A DNA stretch of 14,357 nt from positions 1-14,357 of the forward strand of contig CAYJXJ010000120.1 in NCBI GenBank assembly GCA_964374095.1, read 5' to 3'. This stretch comes from CAYJXJ01 sp964374095. Lineage in GTDB: Bacteria > Elusimicrobiota > Elusimicrobia > UBA1565 > UBA9628. Below the pieces are notes generated by a model. The model did no database searches and was not told the DNA's origin. It was given only the letters and a program-made list of their open reading frames with translations. A program made the position numbers and the translations under genes. How positions within the stretch are numbered: position 1 is the first letter of the stretch; every line of letters starts with the position of its first letter. Positions 6,511 through 13,218 of the stretch are shown here, one piece after another.

Positions 6511-7467
6511 AATCGGATGGATCTCCCAGAGATGCTTGCGCCCCTTGCCCAGGAAGGGGTGGTCCGGATCGTACTCCAGCTCGAGCTTGTGGAAGACATC
6601 CAGGTAAGACCAGCCCCGGACCCTCACCCGCTGGCCGAGCTTGGGCAGCGGGATGCCGCGGTGCAGCAGGCGCCACGAGGGCGGCAGCTCCACGTGCAGG
6701 TCGAGGTCGCCGGCGATGCTGAAGCACACGTCCAGGTCGAACCAGCAGTCGTCCACGCGGCTGACCACGCCCTCGACCTCCACGCCGATTTGCACGTTGT
6801 GCTTGTTGCCGACGATATCTTCGGGGGTGGTCCTTTGATAGCCGCCGGAAGGGCGGCTGAGGCGGTGCTTGACCAGGAAGGCGCGGATCGGGTCCAGGCG
6901 CATGAACTCCTCGAAAGGGATGTCCACCGGGAAAAATCCTAGGGCCGCGATCCCATTGGTCTCGGTGGGGACATCGTCAGGAAGCGCCAGGACCTCATCG
7001 AGGAGCGCCAGCATCTCCTTGTCGGTGGTCCCCTTCTCCGAGGCCCAGCGCAGGGTCTCGTTGATGTGCCGGACCAGGCTCTGGGCGTAGGTTTCGGCGT
7101 AGGCTTTGTTGGGAAGACCGCGGTAGAGGTCCTCCAGGCGTTTGAGCGCGGGCTTGAGAAGCGGGTCCACGTTGCCCTTGGCGCGGATATCCCTCAGCCG
7201 GGCCAGGCCCCGGCGCGAGTAGACCGAGAGGTCCAGGGCGTGGCCCTCGACGATGTCCCGGTCGAGCTCCTCGGAGAGGTAGCGCAGGTCCTTGCGCAGG
7301 CGCTCCACGCGCCGGTAGCGCTGCATCCTTGCTTCGACGCGCTCGTGGGCCTCGCGTTGGGCCTTGGTCGGGTCGACCGGCCAAGGCGCGGCCGGCATCA
7401 CCGCGGCCGCGCCCGCCGGAAAGAAATACCCCCAAAGCAGCGTCACCAGAGCGATATTGGTTTTCAT
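6487..7467 (-). CDS. exported protein of unknown function with helical N-terminal half and beta-rich C-terminal domain
   Basis: The protein has 326 residues. The ATG at 7467 is favoured by AAGGAGG 5 nt upstream and by the signal peptide MKTNIALVTLLWGYFFPAGA. Residues 35-160 are charged and probably helical (ERVEARMQRYRRVERLRKD, then ALKRLEDLYRGL). Residues 222-326 look like a compact beta domain: HNVQIGVEVEGVVSRVDD, DLDLHVELPPSW, LGQRVRVRGWSYLD, and an ending HLWEIHPINDIEILP. The strand pattern with a closing W-E-I-H-P resembles OB-fold-like domains in other exported proteins, but I cannot name the family. It lies 49 nt after the 198-aa gene in the same operon. Its last eight codons are repeated just downstream. 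Function is unknown. Confidence 0.8.
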   Translation of the reverse strand: MKTNIALVTLLWGYFFPAGAAAVMPAAPWPVDPTKAQREAHERVEARMQRYRRVERLRKDLRYLSEELDRDIVEGHALDLSVYSRRGLARLRDIRAKGNVDPLLKPALKRLEDLYRGLPNKAYAETYAQSLVRHINETLRWASEKGTTDKEMLALLDEVLALPDDVPTETNGIAALGFFPVDIPFEEFMRLDPIRAFLVKHRLSRPSGGYQRTTPEDIVGNKHNVQIGVEVEGVVSRVDDCWFDLDVCFSIAGDLDLHVELPPSWRLLHRGIPLPKLGQRVRVRGWSYLDVFHKLELEYDPDHPFLGKGRKHLWEIHPINDIEILP

Positions 7468-7516
7468 GCCGCCTCCTTGACTCCCCGGCGCCATACCCGC
7501 GAGCCAGGTGACGTCG

Positions 7517-8113
7517 TTAGAAGTCCCGCCATTGCGCCAGCAGGTCTTTAAGCTTGGCTTGAGCGGCCGGATCCGCCGGCTCCACCGGATCGTAGCGGAC
7601 GTCGAGCACCGTGCGCTGGCGGGTCTGGACGATGAACTGCTTGGCGACGCGCAAGACCTGACCTTCCGGCGCGATCCAGAACAGCCACTGGTGGATGTGC
7701 CAGTTGCCGTCCGTGGCGACCTCCCATTTCTCGGAGACCAAGGTGACCTGCTTGGGGTAGAACATCCTTGGGGAGCCGTAGCCCCACACATTGATGTAGT
7801 CGGCCAGATGGTCGGCCTGCGCGTCGCCGCGCACATCCGCGAGACCGAAGTTGGCCGGAATCTGCCCGTCCCGTTCCCGAAAGGCGCCGCGCTGCTGGAC
7901 CTTCTCGAGGAGTTCATTCCAGTCCGATTCGGCCGCGGTCGGCACGGGGACCGGGTGGGGCCAAGCTGTCTTCATGTCGGGCACCCTTGACCCCGACGCT
8001 CGGAACTCGACCCAGCCGCTCTCCGCCAGGGACTCCGGCGAAACGGATGCGGCGCCGGCCGGAGAGCTGACGGCCAGCGCCGCGACGACACCCAGCAGCA
8101 CGGTGCCCCTCAC
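7517..8113 (-). CDS. small exported protein of unknown function
   Basis: The protein has 198 residues. The start is a GTG at 8113 that overlaps the stop of the upstream gene as GTGA, indicating translational coupling. This start gives a good signal peptide (MRGTVLLGVVAALAVSSPAGA). The mature part is rich in Trp and aromatic residues: DYINVWGYGSPRMFYPKQVT, GNWHIHQWLFWIAPEGQ, KQFIVQTRQRTVLDVRYDPV, and a short C-terminal helix ending LLAQWRDF. There are no cysteines and no recognised catalytic motif. Because it is coupled to the 314-aa gene, the two products may be made in matched amounts and could interact; this is inference. Family not recognised. Confidence 0.8.
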   Translation of the reverse strand: MRGTVLLGVVAALAVSSPAGAASVSPESLAESGWVEFRASGSRVPDMKTAWPHPVPVPTAAESDWNELLEKVQQRGAFRERDGQIPANFGLADVRGDAQADHLADYINVWGYGSPRMFYPKQVTLVSEKWEVATDGNWHIHQWLFWIAPEGQVLRVAKQFIVQTRQRTVLDVRYDPVEPADPAAQAKLKDLLAQWRDF

Positions 8114-9054
8114 GGCCTCGGGCTCCCGGGTTGATAGACGATTGTTTCCGTACGGATGGCTCCCAGGTAGCCCCAGGAGGGGACCCAGTCGGGCTTGGAC
8201 ACGGCGCCTTCCCGCGCGAAGCTGTACTTGACGAAGTACCTGCTCCCGGGCCTGAGCGCCCCGTTGAAAAACTCGGAGTACTTCATGAGATCGATCTCAT
8301 AGGCGGGCGCGGACGGCAGGTAGATCTTGGTGTCGAGGATGGTCGGGCGCAGCGGGCCCCACTCCTGCACCAGCCACAACCAGAGCACGGTCCTCTCGCC
8401 GGGATAATAGGACGCCCACTTGTCCGCGATCTTCAGGTTGAGCCCCGTCGAGAGTGATTCGGTCGAGAGCCCGGCCGGGTCGGGCCGCATGGGGATCTTC
8501 TTGCCTGGGCTGAAGGCGATGTCGCCGCGGTTGATCGTTGCTTCCCGGCGATACTCGTAGCCGGTCGCCACGGGGTCGGCGCGCAGCCACGGTCCCTCCA
8601 GGCATACCTGGAAGGTGTCGGACTCCCAGGGGTTGAGGGGCTTGCGTTCGCGCAGGGTCACCTGCACGGTCTCGGTGTAGGTTTGGCCCGGGTACCGCAC
8701 GCAGTTCCCGCCGCGGTTGCGGTCCCACGGGTCGTTATGATGGGGCCAACCTCCGCCGAGACCGCGCCCGGGGCAATGCGTGATCCACTCGGTGCTGCGC
8801 AGAGTCACCGGCTGAGACACCGGCGCGCCTTCCGGCTTGAACTCAAATTTCACGCAGTCCATGCTGTAATGGGAGCCGTCGTTGTAGGCCGGCGCCACCG
8901 CGCCGCCCTCGTGAATTTGCGCGCGGATCCGCTCGAGCGCCGCCCCGGCGTCGATTCCCTGGTCGAAATTCAATCCCTGGGATGGACCTGCGAAGGCGGG
9001 AGCAGCCAGGCACGCGCTGAGCGCCGCCAACCTCCCGAAACTGCCTTTCTTCAT
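8110..9054 (-). CDS. exported protein of unknown function, first gene of the seven-gene operon
   Basis: The protein has 314 residues. The ATG at 9054 is chosen over the longer open frame because AGGAGG lies 8 nt upstream and a signal peptide starts there (MKKGSFGRLAALSACLAAPA, with AFA as the cleavage site). The mature protein has four cysteines (67, 94, 118, 151), enough for two disulfides, in segments MDCVKFEF, WITHCPGRG, GGNCVRYPG and FQVCLEGPW. A Gly/His/Asp-rich loop, GRGLGGGWPHHNDPWDRNRG, lies between two of them and could bind a metal or ligand. Many short beta strands suggest a beta-sandwich (for example ETVQVTLRERKPLNPWESDT). No family is recognised. It is preceded by a 215-nt intergenic region with two copies of the GTGAC-N5-GTGAC motif. 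Confidence 0.8.
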   Translation of the reverse strand: MKKGSFGRLAALSACLAAPAFAGPSQGLNFDQGIDAGAALERIRAQIHEGGAVAPAYNDGSHYSMDCVKFEFKPEGAPVSQPVTLRSTEWITHCPGRGLGGGWPHHNDPWDRNRGGNCVRYPGQTYTETVQVTLRERKPLNPWESDTFQVCLEGPWLRADPVATGYEYRREATINRGDIAFSPGKKIPMRPDPAGLSTESLSTGLNLKIADKWASYYPGERTVLWLWLVQEWGPLRPTILDTKIYLPSAPAYEIDLMKYSEFFNGALRPGSRYFVKYSFAREGAVSKPDWVPSWGYLGAIRTETIVYQPGSPRP

Positions 9055-9077
9055 ACGGGGAACCTCCTGGGTGCCGA

Positions 9078-9104
9078 CATATACGCAAGACCATGATATG
9101 CCAA
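9078..9104 (-). promoter_or_regulatory. candidate promoter of the seven-gene operon
   Basis: On the minus strand TTGGCA (9104-9099) is followed after 15 nt by TATATG (9083-9078), about 24 nt before the first ATG. The spacer is shorter than the usual 17 nt, so this may depend on an activator. The nearer motif copy ends 35 nt upstream of the -35-like box. The hexamers are only weak matches. Confidence 0.3.
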
Positions 9105-9139
9105 CCCATCGCCGGCGGTCTGGGACCCTCGCCGCCGAC

Positions 9140-9154
9140 GTCACCTCCCGTCAC
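9140..9154 (-). promoter_or_regulatory. motif copy 1: GTGACGGGAGGTGAC, putative operator
   Basis: Read on the minus strand this is two GTGAC half-sites spaced exactly 10 bp, 85 nt before the ATG of the 314-aa gene. The same 15-mer, base for base, occurs at 12088-12102 upstream of the serine-hydrolase gene. Direct repeats one helical turn apart are typical of OmpR/PhoB-type response regulators, but no regulator gene is in the window. Confidence 0.55.
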
Positions 9155-9210
9155 CCGTGCCCGCCGTCCGCGGCACGGCTGCCGAGGAACGCCGGGCCCG
9201 CGGATGGTCG

Positions 9211-9225
9211 GTCACTTCCCGTCAC
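9211..9225 (-). promoter_or_regulatory. motif copy 2: GTGACGGGAAGTGAC, putative distal operator
   Basis: This copy differs at one spacer base from copy 1 and has the same orientation. It lies 71 bp further upstream, about seven helical turns. It sits between the operon promoter region and the hairpin after the phosphodiesterase gene. Two sites in phase would suit cooperative binding. Confidence 0.5.
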
Positions 9226-9246
9226 GCTCGCTGTTGGGGACGGTTA

Positions 9247-9262
9247 CTCCCAGCGCTGGGAG
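9247..9262 (-). terminator. perfect 16-nt palindrome 7 nt after the phosphodiesterase gene
   Basis: CTCCCAGCGCTGGGAG is perfectly self-complementary, forming a GC-rich stem at the 3' end of the phosphodiesterase message. A one-base variant follows the nitrilase-like gene at 913-928. Both are on the 3' side of minus-strand genes. The downstream U-run is weak (GUAACCG), so termination may be inefficient or factor-assisted. Confidence 0.5.
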
Positions 9263-9269
9263 TGCGCTC

Positions 9270-11021
9270 TTAGCGGCCGACCAGTTCGCGGAGGGCGGGA
9301 TGGAGCCCGGTGGCGTCGAGTATGCTTTCGGGCTCCAGCCGGAGGACTCCCGGCTTATAAAGGATGAAGGGGTGCATCTGCTCCCCCCCCATCCCGCCGT
9401 GCTGCGAGGCCAGCGTGTACTTGACGTTGAGGTCCACGACCGCGCCGTCCTCATAGGCGCCGAACACCACGAGGTCGCCGGATTCGTCCATATCCAGATA
9501 GTTCCGGATGTGACGCGCCAGGACCTCCCGAGGGGCGCGCTCGTCGGCGTAAGGTAGAAGCGGGTCCAAGCCTTCGCCCGGCGTCAGCCGCCCCTCGGCG
9601 GAGAGTGCCGCCGTCCCGGTCTTGCCCAGCAGCCGGATGCCGCCGTCCGCCTCGCGCGCCGCGACCAGGCCCAGGGCGGGATGGTCGCGGAGCTTGGCGA
9701 GGAGGCCCGGGTAGGCGGCCTCCACCTCCACCCTCGACAATGTCCCCGGAGCCCCGGCCACGTCGATCTTGCCCATGGAATAAACGTGCGAGAACACCAA
9801 CTCACGGTCCTTCGCCTGGGGCCGGGCCTCCCGGACCAATTCGTCGAGAGCCTGTTGGAAGGGCTTGCCGAACTTCTTTCGAAAATTGACCGCCGGGGTC
9901 TGGCCATGGTCCGAGAAAACGACCAGCGGACTGCCGTGCGCGCGCGCCACGGCGGCCGCCTCGCCGATCTTGGCGTCGATGGACTCCAGGGCGTGCCAGG
10001 CCTCGGCGGAGGCGGGGCCGTAGTAATGGGCTTCCTCATCGTAGCTGGCGAGATCCGTGAAGACGACGGGAACGCCCTCCGCGACGGACCTCTTGACTCC
10101 CTCCAGGGCGATGCTGGCCAGGAAATGCGAGATGAAGGGCATGAAGAAGGCGGCCTTGCGGTCAAGGGGGGTATCGTTGCCGCGCTCCGCAAAGTCCCTC
10201 CTGAATTTCCAGGCGTCGCGCAGGAATCGATAGACCAGGGCGGGCCCCTCGGTGATGGGACCATGGTTCCAGATGTAGCGCAGGAGCAGCGGCGCCCCCG
10301 CGGCCAAGTCCTTGAGGGTCGCGATGACGGTCCCGTCTTTCTCGATGGCTTCCTGACGCAGACGATTGACCGCCGCCCCCGCCTCGGCCCCGCCGGAGAG
10401 TTCGCTCAAATACGCCCGGCCCCCGTAGAGCAGGCCGTCCTCCCGGCGCCATTCCATCTCCGCCTGGTTGGCGTCGAGCTCGCGGGCCTCGGACTTGCGG
10501 TACCACTCGTTGCCCGGCCGGCGCCGCCCATAGAACACCTGGCCCTGGACGGCGAGCGTCACGGTGGGCAGTCCGTTGAGATAGGGGGCGAGCCGGTAGC
10601 CCTCCTCGGCTATTAAGGAAGCCAGGTTGGGAGCATGCCCCGAAGCCATGGCCTCCAGGAGATATTTGTGGCCCAAGCCGTCGATCATGATCAAGACGAC
10701 GGTGCCTCTCGGCGCCGGGACGCGGGTCCCCGCCCCGGCCGACGGGGCCGCGGCGGGAGGCTGGGTGACGAGCGTTCCCTGGGCCGCGCCGGGTGGCTCG
10801 GCAACGGATATGATCCGGAAAGTCGCCCCGCCTCGGCTCGGCTCCCCGTCGAAGAGCCAGCGCAACGGCGCCGCGTCGGCGGGACCCCGCGCCTCACGGG
10901 GAGGCGCCCATGGGGCTAGAGCCGCCGCGCTCGGCGACTCGACCGGGGCGGACTGGGCCGGACCCGCGGCCGAGGCGAGTCCCAGGAGCGCGGCAAGCAG
11001 CGCGGCCGTCTGGTTGTGCAT
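9270..11021 (-). CDS. exported type I phosphodiesterase/nucleotide pyrophosphatase family protein (alkaline phosphatase superfamily)
   Basis: The protein has 583 residues from the ATG at 11021, where GAGAGGG lies 7 nt upstream and a signal peptide begins (MHNQTAALLAALLGLASAAG). An Ala/Pro-rich linker (about 25-105) leads to the catalytic domain. A full set of two-metal residues is visible: Asp114 (VLIMIDGLGH), nucleophile Thr155 (LPTVTLAVQG, matching the PSLTFPNH segment of NPP enzymes), Asp328 and His332 (SYDEEAHYYGP), Asp371-His372 (VVFSDHGQT) and His541 (ASQHGGMGG). The spacing between Thr155 and Asp328 is longer than in small bacterial NPPs, so an insert (about 165-290) may define substrate choice. 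It should hydrolyse phosphodiester or phosphonate/phosphate monoester bonds in the periplasm or outside the cell. The gene stands alone, with 156 nt upstream and a palindrome downstream. Substrate unknown. Confidence 0.87.
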   Translation of the reverse strand: MHNQTAALLAALLGLASAAGPAQSAPVESPSAAALAPWAPPREARGPADAAPLRWLFDGEPSRGGATFRIISVAEPPGAAQGTLVTQPPAAAPSAGAGTRVPAPRGTVVLIMIDGLGHKYLLEAMASGHAPNLASLIAEEGYRLAPYLNGLPTVTLAVQGQVFYGRRRPGNEWYRKSEARELDANQAEMEWRREDGLLYGGRAYLSELSGGAEAGAAVNRLRQEAIEKDGTVIATLKDLAAGAPLLLRYIWNHGPITEGPALVYRFLRDAWKFRRDFAERGNDTPLDRKAAFFMPFISHFLASIALEGVKRSVAEGVPVVFTDLASYDEEAHYYGPASAEAWHALESIDAKIGEAAAVARAHGSPLVVFSDHGQTPAVNFRKKFGKPFQQALDELVREARPQAKDRELVFSHVYSMGKIDVAGAPGTLSRVEVEAAYPGLLAKLRDHPALGLVAAREADGGIRLLGKTGTAALSAEGRLTPGEGLDPLLPYADERAPREVLARHIRNYLDMDESGDLVVFGAYEDGAVVDLNVKYTLASQHGGMGGEQMHPFILYKPGVLRLEPESILDATGLHPALRELVGR

Positions 11022-11167
11022 GGATAAGCCCTCTCGTATCAGAATACCAGCCCGGTCCGCCGGCGGCATGGGGTCTTGGGCTCCGCGGCCGTGGATTTAG
11101 GTTCTAGATGCGTTAACGTCGGGCCGCGGGGAAATGAGAAACGCGGCTTCCTGTGACCGCAAGCCTG

Positions 11168-11183
11168 CGCTGACCGCTCAGCG
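11168..11183 (-). promoter_or_regulatory. hairpin spanning the stop codon of the 256-aa gene
   Basis: CGCTGA pairs with TCAGCG around GCGG on the minus strand, and the TGA stop is inside the 5' arm. There is no U-run. It may mark the 3' end of this message. The rest of the 156-nt gap before the phosphodiesterase gene (11022-11167) holds no feature I can support. Confidence 0.35.
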
Positions 11184-11948
11184 GGGCCACTCTCGGGCGG
11201 GCAGGGGGATAAAGCTGGGATCGGAGGGCCCCCCAAGGGCCTCCGCCATCCCGGCCAACTCCCTCCGGAAGGCCTCCCAAAGCGCCACCGTGCTTGGAGA
11301 CTGGGCATGCCAAACCCCCGGGTCCGGGGAGACGCTGGCCTCCATGTCCACGCGGACGTAGGCGTAATCGTCCTCGGCGATATCCCCCGTCTTGGGTCCC
11401 AGGTAGGCCCGGTACATGTAACGCCAATCCAGCGGGAACCACTTGGGGGCCACGGCATTGGGCCGGCCGTGCCAGTACCGCTCCAGCCAGCCCGGAAGAT
11501 CGTAGAACCGCACGGAGAAGTGCCGGGGCCGTCCCGGCACGGCCTCCCATCGATAGCCCACGGCGTGCTCCACGCTGCCGGCGAAATCCTGAGTGGGCCG
11601 CGGCTCGTACTGGTCGAGCTTGCGAGCCCCCGACTCCCGGTGGCTGCGCAGGCCCATGCGCTGCTGCTTGAAGAAGCACGCCGGCCAGAGGCGATCCACC
11701 CCGGCAGGCAGCTCCACGACGGCATGATAACGAATCACGGCCTTGCAGGCGACATTGTAGCAGGGGGCGCGGGGGCAGGTGGGTTGCGGCTCGATGGGCG
11801 CCACGCGGCAAGGCGCGGGCGCGGCCAAGCTGCCGCGGGTCCAGCCCTCAAGGATCATGCGAAATTCCTTCACCTCGCAGGCCGGCCCGGCCCAGGAACG
11901 CTCGGCCGGGACGACTACCCGCAGCACCAAGATCAGCGACAACAGCAT
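11178..11948 (-). CDS. exported Cys-rich protein of unknown function
   Basis: The protein has 256 residues. The ATG at 11948 is the only reasonable start because an in-frame TAA lies 6 nt upstream. The N-terminus MLLSLILVLRVVVPAERSWA is a hydrophobic signal peptide with little positive charge. Six cysteines cluster early in the mature chain (24, 47, 58, 63, 68, 91; segments APAPCRVAP, PTCPRAPCYNVACKAVIRYH, WPACFFKQQ), suggesting a disulfide-knit N-terminal module. The rest is rich in Trp, Tyr and Arg (YDLPGWLERYWHGRPNAVAP, WFPLDWRYMYRAYLG, DYAYVRVDMEASVSPDPG), with a helix near the end (ALWEAFRRELAGMAEALGG). No family is recognised. No Shine-Dalgarno site is present, and a GATAAT box ends 5 nt before the ATG, so the mRNA may be leaderless. 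The gene is divergent from the serine-hydrolase operon. Confidence 0.78.
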   Translation of the reverse strand: MLLSLILVLRVVVPAERSWAGPACEVKEFRMILEGWTRGSLAAPAPCRVAPIEPQPTCPRAPCYNVACKAVIRYHAVVELPAGVDRLWPACFFKQQRMGLRSHRESGARKLDQYEPRPTQDFAGSVEHAVGYRWEAVPGRPRHFSVRFYDLPGWLERYWHGRPNAVAPKWFPLDWRYMYRAYLGPKTGDIAEDDYAYVRVDMEASVSPDPGVWHAQSPSTVALWEAFRRELAGMAEALGGPSDPSFIPLPAREWPR

Positions 11949-11953
11949 GCCCG

Positions 11954-11959
11954 ATTATC
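11954..11959 (-). promoter_or_regulatory. candidate -10 box directly before the 256-aa gene
   Basis: GATAAT on the minus strand ends 5 nt before the ATG, so transcription would start at or near the A of the start codon. The upstream -35 region is occupied by a GCCGCC-GGA-GGCGGC inverted repeat rather than a TTGACA-like box. The call rests on the hexamer, its spacing and the missing ribosome site. Confidence 0.35.
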
Positions 11960-11986
11960 GCCGCCTCCGGCGGCTGAGGCTAGGGC

Positions 11987-12012
11987 CCATCGGCCCAGAC
12001 TTCCATCGGCCC
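11987..12012 (+). repeat. two direct copies of CCATCGGCCC, 16 bp apart, in the divergent promoter region
   Basis: The 10-mer occurs at 11987-11996 and 12003-12012, both upstream of the 256-aa gene and about 170-190 nt upstream of the serine-hydrolase gene. It could be a regulator site or simple sequence bias. No other copy was noticed. Confidence 0.35.
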
Positions 12013-12087
12013 TTGGACCCACTGATGGGGCGTGATCTTGGATGATCGGGGCCGGGCTCGATCTCTCGATGACAAATCGGTCCGGGA

Positions 12088-12102
12088 GTGACGGGAGGTG
12101 AC
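12088..12102 (+). promoter_or_regulatory. motif copy 3: GTGACGGGAGGTGAC, extended to three GTGA units in 10-bp steps
   Basis: GTGA occurs at 12088, 12098 and 12108, exactly one helical turn apart. The first 15 nt equal the copy before the seven-gene operon (9140-9154). Its orientation towards the gene is the same, and the distance to the ATG is similar (77 nt against 85 nt). A weak ATGAC at 12069 could extend the series. This is the best evidence that the two operons share a regulator. Confidence 0.55.
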
Positions 12103-12179
12103 GGCGGGTGAGGATCGGAATCCGGGGCCGTGGCGGAGCCTCCGGATCGCGTGCAAAATGATCGCCAAGGAGGTCCGGT

Positions 12180-13154
12180 ATGAGGATAACCTGCTTGGCG
12201 TGGCTTTTGGCGGCGAGCCCACTCCGGGCGGCGGGCTCGCCGCCCCCTCCGGGAGTGGAAGAACGCCAGGCCCGGCTGGAACGATTGCTGCAGGTGCTCG
12301 ACCTTGATCTGCATGTCTCCGAAGGCTCCTCCGACTTCGCCCGCATCTCGGTCGTCGATCTCAGCGGAGATAAGCCGGTCCGGGCCGGTTTGCGCGACCA
12401 GGCCCCCGCCCCGGCGGCCAGCGTGATCAAACTCGCCCTGCTGGCGCACGCCTTCGAGCTCGAGGCCCAGGGACTGCTCTCCCTAGCGCAGACGATCAGC
12501 ATCTCGGCCTGCAACGTGACGGGCACCATGTCTTTCCCCCCCGTGACCGACCCGGAACGCCTGATCAACAACAAGCCGGTGATGCCCAATGAGCACTGGC
12601 GGGTCTCGGACCTCATGCAAGTCATGGTCCAGCGCAGCGACAACCCGGCCGCCAACACCATGATCGACCTGTTGGACCGCGAGGACACCACCGCCTTCGT
12701 GAGGAGCCTGGGGGCCGCGGGCACCCGAGTGGCCCGCAAACTCAAAGGCGGGGCCTCGGACCGCCTTTGCGACGACGGCGTAGGCTTGAACGCCATGCCC
12801 CCGGCCGACGCGGCGACGCTGCTCTCCCTGATCGCCCAGCGGGAACTGGTCAGCCCCGAGGCGTCCGAGGCCATGCTCAAGCTCCTGCGCGGCCAGCTCG
12901 ACCGGGGCCTTATCGGGGAAGCCGTGGAACGACGGGGGGCGACCTACTACGGCAAGACCGGCGCGACCTCAAGCTCCCGCAACGACGCGGCCTTTGTCGA
13001 GGGTCCGGGCCGGCGCTACGTCCTCGTGGTCTATCTCCACCCGCGTCCCCCCCGGCCGGAGGCGGTGATGCGGCGCATCGCCCAGGCCGTCGACGAGTTC
13101 TTCTCCGGCCGCCCCTCCTTCTCGTCATACGGGGGGCCCATCGGGGTGAAATGA
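12180..13154 (+). CDS. exported serine hydrolase of the class A beta-lactamase/penicillin-binding fold
   Basis: The protein has 324 residues. The ATG at 12180 follows AAGGAGG (12167-12173) by 6 nt and opens a signal peptide (MRITCLAWLLAASPLRAAGS). All three core motifs are present: Ser81-x-x-Lys84 (AASVIKLALL), Ser153-Asp154-Asn155 (VQRSDNPAANTMI) and Lys259-Thr-Gly (YYGKTGATSSSRND). The omega-loop ExxLN motif that supplies the deacylating Glu166 of true class A lactamases is not seen; the region reads VARKLKGGASDRLCDDGVGL. This favours a peptidoglycan-directed acyl enzyme or an unknown acyl hydrolase over antibiotic resistance, but that is inference. Two Cys (111 and 197) could form a disulfide. 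The stop overlaps the ATG of the next gene as ATGA. Its promoter region carries motif copy 3. Confidence 0.87.
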   Translation: MRITCLAWLLAASPLRAAGSPPPPGVEERQARLERLLQVLDLDLHVSEGSSDFARISVVDLSGDKPVRAGLRDQAPAPAASVIKLALLAHAFELEAQGLLSLAQTISISACNVTGTMSFPPVTDPERLINNKPVMPNEHWRVSDLMQVMVQRSDNPAANTMIDLLDREDTTAFVRSLGAAGTRVARKLKGGASDRLCDDGVGLNAMPPADAATLLSLIAQRELVSPEASEAMLKLLRGQLDRGLIGEAVERRGATYYGKTGATSSSRNDAAFVEGPGRRYVLVVYLHPRPPRPEAVMRRIAQAVDEFFSGRPSFSSYGGPIGVK

Positions 13155-13218
13155 TTCCCCTCTTGGCCCTCGCCCTCCTGGCGCTCCCCGGCCGGCCCGC
13201 CGCCCCCTCCGGGAGTGG
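12234..13218 (+). repeat. 25-bp direct repeat (24/25 identical) at 12234-12258 and 13194-13218
   Basis: The two copies are exactly 960 bp apart. They share an unbroken 21-nt core ending in CCCCTCCGGGAGTGG. Each lies just after the signal peptide region of its gene, but in a different reading frame: GSPPPPGV in the serine hydrolase and RPAAPSGSG in the glycosidase-domain protein. The listed span runs from the first to the second copy; only the two 25-bp ends are repeat. The ten-mer TCCGGGAGTG also occurs at 12081-12090 next to motif copy 3. Confidence 0.6.

Noticed and set aside
5575..6942. 455-codon plus-strand ORF
   Set aside because: It is antisense to the binding-protein gene and the 326-aa gene, has no ribosome site or recognisable domain, and crosses the junction of two real genes.
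12180..13154. Antibiotic-resistance beta-lactamase
   Set aside because: The fold motifs are present, but the ExxLN omega-loop motif of class A lactamases is not seen, and the neighbour is a glycosidase-domain gene, so a resistance label is not supported.
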